The notes under the pieces were generated by a model. The model did not search any database. It had not been told where the DNA came from and worked only from the letters and a program-made list of their open reading frames with translations. The position numbers and the translations under genes were made by a program. From an uncultured Clostridia bacterium (GTDB lineage: Bacteria; Bacillota; Clostridia; Lachnospirales; CAMZNU01): a DNA stretch of 64,000 nt. How positions within the stretch are numbered: the first letter of the stretch is position 1; each line of letters opens with the position of its first letter. Below, piece by piece: positions 56,441 through 64,000 of this stretch. The DNA lies in assembly GCA_947313885.1 (NCBI GenBank), contig CAMZNU010000010.1, positions 16,330 to 80,329 on the forward strand. Direction: 5' to 3'.

Positions 56441-57194
56441 CAGTCAACTTTTTATTTACGTTATAATGGTTGAATCTCCCAAGGTTGTAAAGAGCTAGAG
56501 CTAACTCTTTATCTTTATCAGTTGGAACATGACCAAGTTTTTTTTCTAAAAACTTAAATAATTTATCGGTATCTATATAAGTTTTATTTTTTGTCATAAC
56601 TTTTTTACGCGGTATTTTAAAAGTTGATATATATTTTTTTGAAGGCTTAATTATAAGAAAAATATCTGTTGTATATTTAGTATCAGAAATAGCTGTGTGA
56701 TAAGGATATGTTTCTTCAATTCCTAATAGTTCGCAAGCTTTTTGCAAACTAATGACAGGTGCACCATAGTTTAAATGTTTGCTAACTATAGGTTGTAAGT
56801 TGATAAAATTTTTAGTGATTTGTTTATAATTTAAATGAAAGTAAATAATATTTTTATATAGGATATTAATATCACTTTCACCCCACACACAAAAAACATA
56901 AGGTTCATCACCGATAAATTGCAAAAATTTATTATATGCATCTTCAAAAGTAGTAGCATTTTTAAAATCTTTCATAGTGTAATTAGTAAGTTTAGAAACA
57001 TAAGGGTGCAAACGTTTGTAAATGAAAGGTTTAATAAGTATAGAAAATTCATCAATAATGTTAAAATCTTTATCGACTTTAACGGCACCGATGTCTATAA
57101 TTTCAAACCTGCAATTTTCTTTATGTTTACCTTTTGAGTTATTTTTAAAATCAAAAGCTTGATTAAATTCGAAATCCAAAATAATATAATTCAT
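56430..57194 (-). CDS. DEDDh 3'-5' exonuclease (KapD/ERI-like)
   Basis: The 254-residue protein has the exonuclease motifs ILDFEFNQ (D7, E9), a central Asp in WGESDINIL, and HTAISDTKYT at the end of the core. This is the DnaQ-like DEDDh class, closest by eye to KapD/ERI-type nucleases. The C-terminal tail is lysine-rich and may bind nucleic acid. RNA or DNA preference is unknown. Confidence 0.88.
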   Translation of the reverse strand: MNYIILDFEFNQAFDFKNNSKGKHKENCRFEIIDIGAVKVDKDFNIIDEFSILIKPFIYKRLHPYVSKLTNYTMKDFKNATTFEDAYNKFLQFIGDEPYVFCVWGESDINILYKNIIYFHLNYKQITKNFINLQPIVSKHLNYGAPVISLQKACELLGIEETYPYHTAISDTKYTTDIFLIIKPSKKYISTFKIPRKKVMTKNKTYIDTDKLFKFLEKKLGHVPTDKDKELALALYNLGRFNHYNVNKKLTENK

Positions 57195-57248
57195 AATGTT
57201 CTCCAGATATAAATAATAATTAAAAATATTATAACATTTATAAATGAA

Positions 57249-57276
57249 TTGTAAAAGATATAATAAATGATATAAT
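57249..57276 (+). promoter_or_regulatory. promoter upstream of the ligA gene pair
   Basis: TTGTAA at 57249-57254, 16-bp spacer, TATAAT at 57271-57276, then AGGAGG and ATG 57309. Confidence 0.55.
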
Positions 57277-57308
57277 GAAATATATGAAAGTTTACAAAGG
57301 AGGTTGGT

Positions 57309-57566
57309 ATGAAATTTACAGAGACAGAAATAAAAGAAAAAAATAATATAGTAATAATAGAGGAAGAAAATTTAAAATTTATAGTAGATAAGATAACGAA
57401 AGAAGAAAATTTATATTTATTAAAAGGTGATGGATATTTTAAGGACGAGTTGTATAAAGATTTTATAGTAGAAGTTAAATTGGAAAATGAAGATAAGGAA
57501 ATAAAAGAAGCAATAGATGTAATTAATAGCGATTGGGCATTATACGATTTTAGATTTAACTTTTAA
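57309..57566 (+). CDS. small acidic protein (85 aa), function unknown
   Basis: The 85-residue, acidic, beta-rich protein starts MKFTETEIKEKNN and has KGDGYFKDELYKDFIVEV. AGGAGG is ideally spaced before the ATG. It has no membrane segment or cysteine. It is 10 nt from ligA and probably co-transcribed. No family is recognised. Confidence 0.65.
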   Translation: MKFTETEIKEKNNIVIIEEENLKFIVDKITKEENLYLLKGDGYFKDELYKDFIVEVKLENEDKEIKEAIDVINSDWALYDFRFNF

Positions 57567-57576
57567 GAGGTGCAAA

Positions 57577-59598
57577 GTGAAAAGTATTGATTTATTACGG
57601 GAAAAAATAAAAAAAAATAAAAAAAATAGCAAATTACAAAATGAATTAATTGAACTACTAGAAAACAAAACTAATGAGGCAAACATTGCATATTATACAA
57701 AGAGTAAAAGTATAATGTCAGATGTTGAGTATGATAAATTAATAGAAGAATTAAAAATGCTAAAAAGTGGGTTACCGATTATAGAAGAGATGCAAATATC
57801 AATGATTAGCCCATTAGACAATGTAGGAACAGGATTAGAGGAAATTGTAAGTAGTTTAAAAAAAGTAGTACATGATAAAAAAATGTTATCTCTTAGTAAA
57901 ACAAAAGAAGTTGAGGAGTTAAAAAGTTTTTTAGGGAATCATGAGGGATTATTATCGTGGAAAATAGATGGATTAACGATAGTGTTAATATATGAAAAAG
58001 GTAAATTAATAAAAGGGATAACTAGAGGTAATGGTGTAGTTGGAGAGGATATAACCCATAATGCAAAAGTTTTTAAAAATATACCGTTAGAAATAAAATA
58101 TAAAGGAAGGTTATCATTAAGAGGAGAGGCAGTAATAAAATATAAAGACTTTGATGAAATAAATAATAAATTAGAAGAAAAAGATAAATATAAAAATCCT
58201 AGAAATTTGTGTAGCGGTACAGTTAGGTTGCTAGACAATGAGAAATGTAAAGAAAGAAAAGTTAATTTTATAGGATTCAAATTAATTTATGTGGAAGATA
58301 GAAAATTTATAAAAAAGGAAGAAGAATTAAAGTTTTTAAAAGAAGAGGGGTTTGAAATTGTAGAAAGTGTTAAAGTTACAAAAGATACAATAGAAAAAGC
58401 CGTTATAAGACATGAAGAAGAAGTAGTAAATATAGAATACGCGACAGATGGATTAGTACTAACTTTTGATGATATAAAATATAGTGAAGATTTAGGAGTT
58501 ACAAGTAAAACACCAAAAGATTCCATGGCATTTAAATGGACAGATGAGTTAGTCAAGACGAAATTACTAGAAGTTATATGGCAATGTTCGAGAACAGGAA
58601 GTATAAACCCTATTGCAGTATTTGAAAATGTGGAAATAGAAGGAACGAGTGTAGGACGTGCAAGTTTGCATAATTTATCATATGTAAAACAGTTAAAATT
58701 AGGTATTGGCGATGAGATTATGGTTTATAAAGCAAATATGATAATACCACAATTAGAAAAAAACTTAACTAAAAGCGACACATTAGAAATTCCAAGTAAT
58801 TGTCCATTGTGCAATGAAAAACTAGATACATTAGAACAAAAAGAAGGAGAGATATTATTTTGTAGCAATGAAAATTGTAAAGGTAAAATAGTAAAAAAAC
58901 TTGTGCATTTTGTTAGTAGGGATTGTATGAATATTGAAGGATTATCAGAAGGTATATTAGAGAAGTTAAATAAAGTAGGTATTATAAAAAATATAAAAGA
59001 TATATATAAATTAGAGAATAAAAAAGAAGAGATAATAAATATAGAAGGCTTAGGAGAAAAATCTTATAATAAAATGATAGAAAGTATAAACAAAAGTAAG
59101 GAGACGTACTTATATAATTTCATAAATTCATTAGGTATAAACCAAGTAGGATTAAACAATAGTAAATTATTAGTTGAATTTTATGATAATGATATTAATA
59201 AAATAATAAAAAGTGATATGGCAGGATTAGAGAGTGTAGAAGGATTTGGAGAAGTTATAGCAAAAAACGTAGTAAGATATTTTGAGGATGAAAAAAATGT
59301 ATTAGAGGTAATGGAAATAGTTAGCCAATTAAAATTAAAAACAGATGAAAAAAAGGAAAGTAGTATAACGGGTTTAACATTCGTTATTACAGGGTCTGTA
59401 AATAGTTATAAAAATAGAAAAGAGTTGCAAAAAGATATAGAAAACTTAGGAGGTAAAGTTGTAACAAGTGTAAGTAGTAAAGTAAATTATTTAATAAATA
59501 ACGATAAAGAGTCAGGTAGTTCTAAAAACAAAAAAGCTAAAGAGTTAGGAATAAAAATAATAAGAGAAGACGAATTTATTAAAATGAAAGAGGTATAA
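57577..59598 (+). CDS. ligA: NAD-dependent DNA ligase (divergent LigA)
   Basis: The 673-residue enzyme has an N-terminal Ia-like region, the adenylation lysine in WKIDGLT, TRGNGVVGEDIT, an OB domain with YKANMIIPQ, a four-cysteine zinc site (CPLCNEKL, CSNENC), helix-hairpin-helix repeats and a C-terminal BRCT domain. The start is GTG 57577. The active-site region and YKANMIIP differ from the commoner LigA sequence, so it may be a second, specialised ligase. Confidence 0.92.
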   Translation: MKSIDLLREKIKKNKKNSKLQNELIELLENKTNEANIAYYTKSKSIMSDVEYDKLIEELKMLKSGLPIIEEMQISMISPLDNVGTGLEEIVSSLKKVVHDKKMLSLSKTKEVEELKSFLGNHEGLLSWKIDGLTIVLIYEKGKLIKGITRGNGVVGEDITHNAKVFKNIPLEIKYKGRLSLRGEAVIKYKDFDEINNKLEEKDKYKNPRNLCSGTVRLLDNEKCKERKVNFIGFKLIYVEDRKFIKKEEELKFLKEEGFEIVESVKVTKDTIEKAVIRHEEEVVNIEYATDGLVLTFDDIKYSEDLGVTSKTPKDSMAFKWTDELVKTKLLEVIWQCSRTGSINPIAVFENVEIEGTSVGRASLHNLSYVKQLKLGIGDEIMVYKANMIIPQLEKNLTKSDTLEIPSNCPLCNEKLDTLEQKEGEILFCSNENCKGKIVKKLVHFVSRDCMNIEGLSEGILEKLNKVGIIKNIKDIYKLENKKEEIINIEGLGEKSYNKMIESINKSKETYLYNFINSLGINQVGLNNSKLLVEFYDNDINKIIKSDMAGLESVEGFGEVIAKNVVRYFEDEKNVLEVMEIVSQLKLKTDEKKESSITGLTFVITGSVNSYKNRKELQKDIENLGGKVVTSVSSKVNYLINNDKESGSSKNKKAKELGIKIIREDEFIKMKEV

Positions 59599-59599
59599 A

Positions 59600-60010
59600 A
59601 TGGCGGAAACGGGTAAAGTTGTAAAAGTAATAGGAGATGAAATAGAAATAGAGATAGTAAGATTAGAGGCATGTTCTGGATGTCACGGTTGTGACGTTGG
59701 TAAAAAGGAGCATATGAATTTAATAGCTAAAAATTTATGTAAAGCAAAAGAAGGCGACATTGTAAAAATCGACATAGCTAATAGAGATTTTTTAGGTGCA
59801 ACGTTTATATTATATGGTATACCATTAATTATGTTAGTAAGTGGTTTTTTTATAGGATATTATACAGCGGACAACGTAGGTTTAAATAAAGATTTAGTAG
59901 GATTTTTCACAGGAATAATATTACTTTTATTAAGTTATAAATGGATAAGAAGCAAAGAAGAGTTGTGGAAAGCAAAAAATTTTAAAGCGATAGCATTTGA
60001 AATAATATAA
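59600..60010 (+). CDS. RseC/RsxC-type membrane protein
   Basis: The 136-residue protein has CSGCHGCDVG near its N-terminus and two membrane helices (about 70-93 and 99-115), as in the RseC/SoxR-reducing family. In clostridia such proteins accompany Rnf-type redox functions. No rnf genes are in view. It starts 1 nt after the ligA stop. Confidence 0.86.
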   Translation: MAETGKVVKVIGDEIEIEIVRLEACSGCHGCDVGKKEHMNLIAKNLCKAKEGDIVKIDIANRDFLGATFILYGIPLIMLVSGFFIGYYTADNVGLNKDLVGFFTGIILLLLSYKWIRSKEELWKAKNFKAIAFEII

Positions 60011-60018
60011 AGCTTGTA

Positions 60019-60053
60019 TCACTATTAGTAATATACGCATATACTAATAGTGA
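60019..60053. promoter_or_regulatory. 12-bp perfect inverted repeat upstream of the amidase
   Basis: TCACTATTAGTA (60019-60030) and TACTAATAGTGA (60042-60053) flank an 11-nt spacer. The right arm touches the GAGGTGA ribosome site, so the hairpin could limit translation. An operator is the alternative. There is no T tract. Confidence 0.55.
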
Positions 60054-60062
60054 GGTGATATT

Positions 60063-60686
60063 ATGAAAATAGAAGAGAAATTATTAACAATAAATAAATA
60101 TTCAAGACCGAATAAAAAAATAAATAAAATAAATGGTATCGTTGTTCATTACGTAGGAAACCCTATGACAACAGCTATGAATAATAGAGATTATTTTGAG
60201 GGTAATAAGGATAGAAAAATATATGCATCTAGTAACTATATAATAGGATTAGAAGGTGAAATTATAAGATGTATCCCAGATGATGAAGTTGCATATTGCA
60301 GTAATGAAAGAAATTATGACACGTTAAGTATAGAATGTTGCCATCCGTTAAAAGACGGTAAATTTAATGAAAAAACATTAGAGAGTTTAAAATGGCTATT
60401 AAAAGATTTAGTAAAAAAATATAATTTAAAATACGATGACGTAATTAGACATTATGATGTCACACAAAAAAAATGCCCATTATACTTTGTAAATAATCAA
60501 GACGAATGGGATAAATTTAAAAAAGAAGTGTTCGAAGTAGAAAAAAAAGAAATAAATGTTGAAGAGGCGTTAAATATATTAGTGGAAAATAAAGTTATAG
60601 GAACGAAAGCTTATTGGCAAAAATCTGTAACAGTCGTTAAATATTTAGATGATTTAATAATAAATATGGCAAATAAAATAAAATAA
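60063..60686 (+). CDS. N-acetylmuramoyl-L-alanine amidase (Amidase_2), phage- or autolysin-like
   Basis: The 207-residue protein has the zinc amidase fold: H29 in IVVHYVGNP, NERNYDTLSIECCHP, and H130 and C138 in RHYDVTQKKCP. A C-terminal segment (about 155-207) with VKYLDDLIINMANKIK follows. There is no signal peptide, as in phage endolysins. A tail relic nearly identical to its 3' end lies 2.27 kb downstream. Confidence 0.9.
   Translation: MKIEEKLLTINKYSRPNKKINKINGIVVHYVGNPMTTAMNNRDYFEGNKDRKIYASSNYIIGLEGEIIRCIPDDEVAYCSNERNYDTLSIECCHPLKDGKFNEKTLESLKWLLKDLVKKYNLKYDDVIRHYDVTQKKCPLYFVNNQDEWDKFKKEVFEVEKKEINVEEALNILVENKVIGTKAYWQKSVTVVKYLDDLIINMANKIK
60626..60683 (+). repeat. amidase 3' tail, partner of a downstream relic
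   Basis: These 58 bases match 62894-62951 with about five differences. In the coding frame the differences are partly synonymous (GTC/GTA, TTA/CTA). Confidence 0.85.
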
Positions 60687-60699
60687 ATATAATATACTG

Positions 60700-60741
60700 A
60701 AAAAATCGATAGTGGATTAAAACATGATGTCGATTTTTTTG
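60700..60741 (+). terminator. probable terminator after the amidase gene
   Basis: AAAAAATCGA pairs with TCGATTTTTT over a loop of about 20 nt. Confidence 0.6.
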
Positions 60742-60867
60742 TATAAAAAAATAAAATAGAGATATTAATTATTAGTTGTAAATAATTTTAGATATTTTTA
60801 AATATAAAAAACTTTAAAAATATACAAAAAAATGCTATTATAAATAATAAAAAGAAGGGGGATTTTA

Positions 60868-60975
60868 ATGAAAAAACAAGAAGCAAAACAAGAAGAAACA
60901 ATAGAAGAAGAAGTAAAAAAAGAGGAAATAAAAAAAGAGGAAATAAAAAAAGAGGAAATAAAAAAGAGGAAATAA
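60868..60975 (+). pseudogene. 5' fragment of the bacterial-PH-domain gene, cut off by an A-run frameshift
   Basis: An ATG at 60868 with a strong GAAGGGGG site opens 35 codons (MKKQEAKQEETIEEE, then KKEEI repeats) and stops at 60973-60975. The repeat units have A-runs of 7, 7, 7 and 6; restoring one A in the last run joins this frame to the ORF at 60987. This is very likely the real start of that gene. Confidence 0.75.
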
Positions 60976-60986
60976 AACAAAACGTA

Positions 60987-62681
60987 ATGAAAGAAAAAAT
61001 AAAGAATAAAGCAAAAGAAATAAAGGCGAAAATAAAAGATGTAAAAGAGAAAGTAAAAGAACTAAAAATAAAAGATGTAAAAGAGAAAGTAAAAGTGTTA
61101 AAAGTTAAAGTAAAAGATGTAACAAAAGAAATAAAAACTAAGTACGTTACAAGACATTATATAGCTCTAGTGATTATAATGGGTTTAATATATAGTTTGT
61201 TAATGTATTTTGAAAAATCAATTCACCCAGTATCATTTAGAGAAAATGATGGAATGTGGATAAAATACATTATGATATATATGTTATCGATGATAATAGA
61301 TGCTGTTTTCATATTAATACTTGGGACAGTAAAAGGTGGGATATCAATACTGATAGGGATTTTATTTGCATTTAAAACATCACTTACTTTACTAAAAGTA
61401 GGATCAACATCAATTTGGTTAATAATATTGTATTTAATAATAAATAAGACAAAAGCAAAGACATACATAGATAAAAACTTAAAAGATACAACAAATACAA
61501 TTGATAATACAATTGATAATACAATTGATATGGTTGTAGGAAAAATAGTTAAAACAACAGAAAGTACAAGTTTAAAAATTAAAAAGAAAGTTGCGGATAA
61601 AAAAGAAGAGGAAAGAACAGAAAGAGAAAAAGTTTATAAAAGAAGATTAGAAATAGATAGGAAAAAACAAGAAGCTATAGATGCTATACCAAAAGAACAG
61701 CGAGAATTAGAAAAAGCATTAGATAGGACAGAAAAAGTAATTAGAGTAGGAAAGGAACATGGAATAATCTTAATTACCCCAATATTAGCAACACTTTTGT
61801 TGCTTGTAATATTCCCACCACTAATTATAGTATCTGTAATATGGTTTGTTAAGAGAATTATACAGTGGAATAGCAATACAATAACGTTAACAAATTTTAC
61901 CCTTAAAAGAGACGCAGGTGTGTTTTCAACAAGATCATTTGATGCTCAATTAGGTAAAATTAATAATGTATCAGTTTATACAACTTTTTTTGGAGGAATT
62001 CTAGGTTATGGTAATATATACGTCAAAACATCAAGTGATACTTATTATTTTAGCAGACTAGGTGAGGCTAGTGCGTTTAAAGATGCTATAAATAAAGCGA
62101 TTGATGAACGTAAAAAATTGGATATGGACTATAGTGCTAACAAGACAGCGTTGTCTACTATGAAAGCTAACAAAGCGACTAATGATAGAAGAGATGCAAT
62201 AGCACAAAAAACTTTAGAAGAGACTAAAAAAAGAAATGAGATAGAAATAGAAAATAAAAAAAGAAGTATGGATATGCACAAAGAGCAAATGAAAAGCACT
62301 GAGATGATGATGAAAATGAATATGCAAAGTACGGAAATGATGATGAAAATGAGCATGCAAAATACGGAAATGATAGCAGAGGCACTAAAGAAATTAGGCA
62401 CAGTTGAAGTAAAAACAGAGGAAGTAAAAACAGAAGAAGTAAAAACAGAAGAAGTAAAAACAGAAGAAGTAAAAACAGAAGAAGTAAAAACAGAGGAAGT
62501 AAAAACAGAGGAAGTAAAAACAGAAGAAGTAAAAACAGAAGAAGTAAAAACAGAGGAAGTAAAAACAGGTGAAGTAAAAACAGAAGAAGTAAAAACAGAA
62601 GAAGTAAAAACAGAGGAAGTAAAAACAGGTGAAGTAAAAAAATATGAGTTAGAAGTAGAAATAGATGATTTGACAGAATAA
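60987..62681 (+). CDS. membrane protein with bacterial PH domain and C-terminal 15-bp coding repeats
   Basis: The 564-codon frame has a lysine-rich coiled N-terminus (1-50), membrane segments near 57-75, 93-140 and 250-275, and a bacterial PH domain (about 280-360) with FTLKRDAGVFSTRSFDAQLGK and YYFSRLGEASAFKDAI. A Met-rich helical stretch (MMMKMNMQS type) and about 15 EVKTE/EVKTG repeats end the protein. The ATG at 60987 lacks a ribosome site; the likely original start is 60868 in another frame. Function unknown; PH domains of this kind bind membranes. Confidence 0.68.
   Translation: MKEKIKNKAKEIKAKIKDVKEKVKELKIKDVKEKVKVLKVKVKDVTKEIKTKYVTRHYIALVIIMGLIYSLLMYFEKSIHPVSFRENDGMWIKYIMIYMLSMIIDAVFILILGTVKGGISILIGILFAFKTSLTLLKVGSTSIWLIILYLIINKTKAKTYIDKNLKDTTNTIDNTIDNTIDMVVGKIVKTTESTSLKIKKKVADKKEEERTEREKVYKRRLEIDRKKQEAIDAIPKEQRELEKALDRTEKVIRVGKEHGIILITPILATLLLLVIFPPLIIVSVIWFVKRIIQWNSNTITLTNFTLKRDAGVFSTRSFDAQLGKINNVSVYTTFFGGILGYGNIYVKTSSDTYYFSRLGEASAFKDAINKAIDERKKLDMDYSANKTALSTMKANKATNDRRDAIAQKTLEETKKRNEIEIENKKRSMDMHKEQMKSTEMMMKMNMQSTEMMMKMSMQNTEMIAEALKKLGTVEVKTEEVKTEEVKTEEVKTEEVKTEEVKTEEVKTEEVKTEEVKTEEVKTEEVKTGEVKTEEVKTEEVKTEEVKTGEVKKYELEVEIDDLTE
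62406..62640 (+). repeat. 15-bp minisatellite, about 15 units
   Basis: Tandem units GAAGTAAAAACAGAA (with GAG or GGT endings) encode EVKTE. Unit length is a multiple of three, so copy changes keep the frame. Confidence 0.93.
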
Positions 62682-62976
62682 ATAGAAAATAAAGAAGGGT
62701 TAGAAAAAATATTAAAAAGGACAAATAAATACTATGAAAATAAATTAAGTAAGAAGTGCTTAAAGAGAAATAATTAAAGAAAGGTATAAACTTTATAAGA
62801 AGGGCTAGAAAATATAAGGGTAGAAAAAATAAAAAAAGGTTAATAAGAGCATTAAGCAAACCTGAGAAATTAGGTCTAAAATGATAAAAAATATGTAATA
62901 GTAGTTAAATATTTAGATAACCTAATAATAAATATGGCAAATAAAATAAAAATGGATGGAATGAAAAGAGGGAAGT
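62682..62976 (+). other. decayed region between bacterial-PH-domain gene and deoR-type gene
   Basis: No intact gene is seen. A start-less charged frame runs to about 62778, then multiple stops, then a tail relic of the amidase. The region looks like eroded coding DNA. Confidence 0.6.
62894..62951 (+). repeat. relic of a second amidase gene 3' end
   Basis: Encodes VIVVKYLDNLIINMANKIK, against VTVVKYLDDLIINMANKIK at the amidase C-terminus. The frame continues past the former stop. Upstream the homology is lost. Confidence 0.82.
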
Positions 62977-63735
62977 ATGTTAGCAATGGAGAGGCAAAAT
63001 AAAATTTTAAACATACTAGACTTAGATGGTGGAGTGAAATCTTCAAATCTCACAAACATATTAAATGTATCTTTAGAGACAATTAGAAGAGATATAGATG
63101 TTTTGGAAAAAAAGGGGTTGTTAAAAAAAGTACATGGCGGAGCTGTTCAAAATAGAAAGAAGAATTTAGATTTACCACATAAGCTAAGAGTAAATAAAAT
63201 GCAAGAGGAAAAAAAAGAAATAGCTTTTAAAGCTATTAAGTACATTAAAGAAAATGATGTTATTGCAATAAATGGAAGTACGACTAATTTAGAATTGGCA
63301 AAATTAATAAAGACAAAAGAATATAAGTTAACTATAATTACTAATTCATTATTAATTGCAAATGAGTTATCTAATCTAAAGAATATAAGATTGATAATGA
63401 TAGGTGGAATATATGAATCTATAGAATTTTCATTTTTAGGAGATACGTCTGTTAAACAAATATTAAATTTTTCAGCCAATAAATGTTTTATTAGTGCAGG
63501 TGGAGTTTCACCAAAGAGAAGTATTACAGACTTTACAGAAAAAGATGTAAGCATATCAAAGGCATTTATGGAAATATCGGAGGAAATAATTATTTTAGCT
63601 GATTCTAGTAAGATAGGAAATAATGCACTAATAAAAATTTGTGATATAAGAGATGCTAGTCTTATTATTAGTGATTCTAATATAAAAAAAAATACAAGAG
63701 AGGAATTTCAGAACATAAATATAAATATCAACTAA
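62977..63735 (+). CDS. DeoR/GlpR-family transcriptional regulator
   Basis: The 252-residue repressor has an N-terminal winged helix (SNLTNILNVSLETIRRDIDVLEKKGLLKKVHGGAV, the DeoR signature) and a C-terminal sugar-phosphate sensor domain (INGSTTNLELAKLI, SAGGVSP, ADSSKIG). Such proteins sense phosphorylated sugars. ATG 62977 follows GAGGGAAG. The target operon probably lies beyond the window; no sugar genes are adjacent here. Confidence 0.92.
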   Translation: MLAMERQNKILNILDLDGGVKSSNLTNILNVSLETIRRDIDVLEKKGLLKKVHGGAVQNRKKNLDLPHKLRVNKMQEEKKEIAFKAIKYIKENDVIAINGSTTNLELAKLIKTKEYKLTIITNSLLIANELSNLKNIRLIMIGGIYESIEFSFLGDTSVKQILNFSANKCFISAGGVSPKRSITDFTEKDVSISKAFMEISEEIIILADSSKIGNNALIKICDIRDASLIISDSNIKKNTREEFQNINININ

Positions 63736-63785
63736 AACAACTGTAAAAGTTGTTTTTTTGTTATTGTTTGTGTTTATGTAAATAC
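63581..63785 (+). repeat. tail of the DeoR gene, repeat copy 1 (functional)
   Basis: The last about 155 coding bases and the following terminator region (AACAACT, GTAA, AAGTTGTT, T-run at 63735-63760) are repeated almost in tandem from 63789. Confidence 0.88.
63735..63760 (+). terminator. terminator of the DeoR gene
   Basis: AACAACT/AAGTTGTT stem followed by a T7 run, overlapping the stop codon. Confidence 0.8.
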
Positions 63786-63788
63786 CAA

Positions 63789-63989
63789 AGGAAATAATTA
63801 TTTAGATGATTCTAGTAAGATGGAATAATAAACTAATAAAAATTTGATGTATAAGAGATGCTAGTCTTATTATTAGTGATTCTAATATAAAAAAAATATA
63901 AGAGAGGAATTTCAGAACATAAATATAAATATCAACTAAAACAACTGTAAAAGTTGTTTTTTTGTTTTAGTTTGTTTTTTTGTAAATTT
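63789..63989 (+). pseudogene. degenerate tandem copy of the DeoR gene 3' end
   Basis: This stretch aligns with 63581-63785 over its whole length but has several one-base losses and an early stop (ATT ATT TAG). It ends with the same terminator hairpin. It cannot encode the regulator end. Confidence 0.85.
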
Positions 63990-64000
63990 ATTATTGATTA

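Noticed and set aside
62406..62640. Regular 15-bp repeats resembling a CRISPR array
   Set aside because: There are no unique spacers; the units are in-frame coding repeats of one protein, and no cas genes are present.
62224..62859. Minus-strand open frame of mostly Leu and Phe
   Set aside because: It is the antisense of the EVKTE repeats; low-complexity translation without a ribosome site.

Overview
The window reads as chromosomal DNA of a very AT-rich, anaerobic, low-GC Gram-positive bacterium (Bacillota, Clostridia/Tissierellia-like). The evidence is dense co-directional operons with AGGAGG-type ribosome sites, consensus TTGACA/TATAAT promoters, strong A/T codon bias, TGA not used as a sense codon, a reverse rubrerythrin, and a full lysine-to-butyrate fermentation operon. 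The genus cannot be fixed from sequence alone. No rRNA, tRNA, transposase or CRISPR array was seen.

Layout. 1-5.3 kb: the end of a shikimate operon (aroB tail, aroC, chorismate mutase, aroA), then a membrane-anchored protein and a formyltransferase paralogue. 5.3-7.4 kb: an accessory cassette (two DUF488 genes and a frameshifted dual-OB gene) bracketed by a perfect 102-bp direct repeat. The repeat carries the promoter of the B12 operon that follows. 7.3-11.7 kb: cobalamin riboswitch, btuF-C-D, a PP-loop ATPase and a short CobQ-like protein. 11.8-24.7 kb: a MaoC-type hydratase, then a lysine riboswitch and the lysine fermentation operon kal-kce-CoA transferase-kdd-kamA-kamB-kamC-kamD-kamE, then a small basic protein, a membrane protein and an NhaC-family antiporter. 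24.9-31 kb: rubrerythrin, polA-coaE-lytic transglycosylase-peptide-binding lipoprotein. 31-44 kb: DegV, a Cys-rich small protein, gmk-rpoZ-priA-def-fmt-protease-CorA-YvyF-like, a BpsA-like enzyme, a Ktr/Trk potassium system, an rRNA methyltransferase and a cyclophilin. 44-54 kb: an ECF S component and a nucleoside uptake and salvage region (deoB, ABC transporter, deoC, deoD, BMP lipoprotein, pyrimidine phosphorylase). 54-64 kb: gshF, an exonuclease, ligA, RseC-like, an amidase, a repeat-rich bacterial-PH-domain membrane protein with a broken 5' end, and a DeoR regulator. Duplicated gene ends lie around the last three.

How it fits together. Lysine 5,6-aminomutase (KamDE) needs adenosylcobalamin, and the corrinoid uptake operon lies immediately upstream of the lysine operon. 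Each operon has its own riboswitch. The lysine element is built so that ligand binding should prevent the terminator, an ON switch that suits a catabolic operon. KamC (MutS-like ATPase) and KamB (P-loop) sit between the two mutases and may maintain them. The nucleoside block is a coherent import-phosphorolysis-pentose route.

Most notable: (1) the promoter-duplicating 102-bp repeats around the DUF488/dual-OB cassette; (2) the inferred lysine ON riboswitch; (3) the CobQ-like protein without a glutaminase domain, coupled to a PP-loop ATPase; (4) single-base losses in A-runs in two accessory genes; (5) three separate cases of duplicated gene ends or leaders beside accessory genes.
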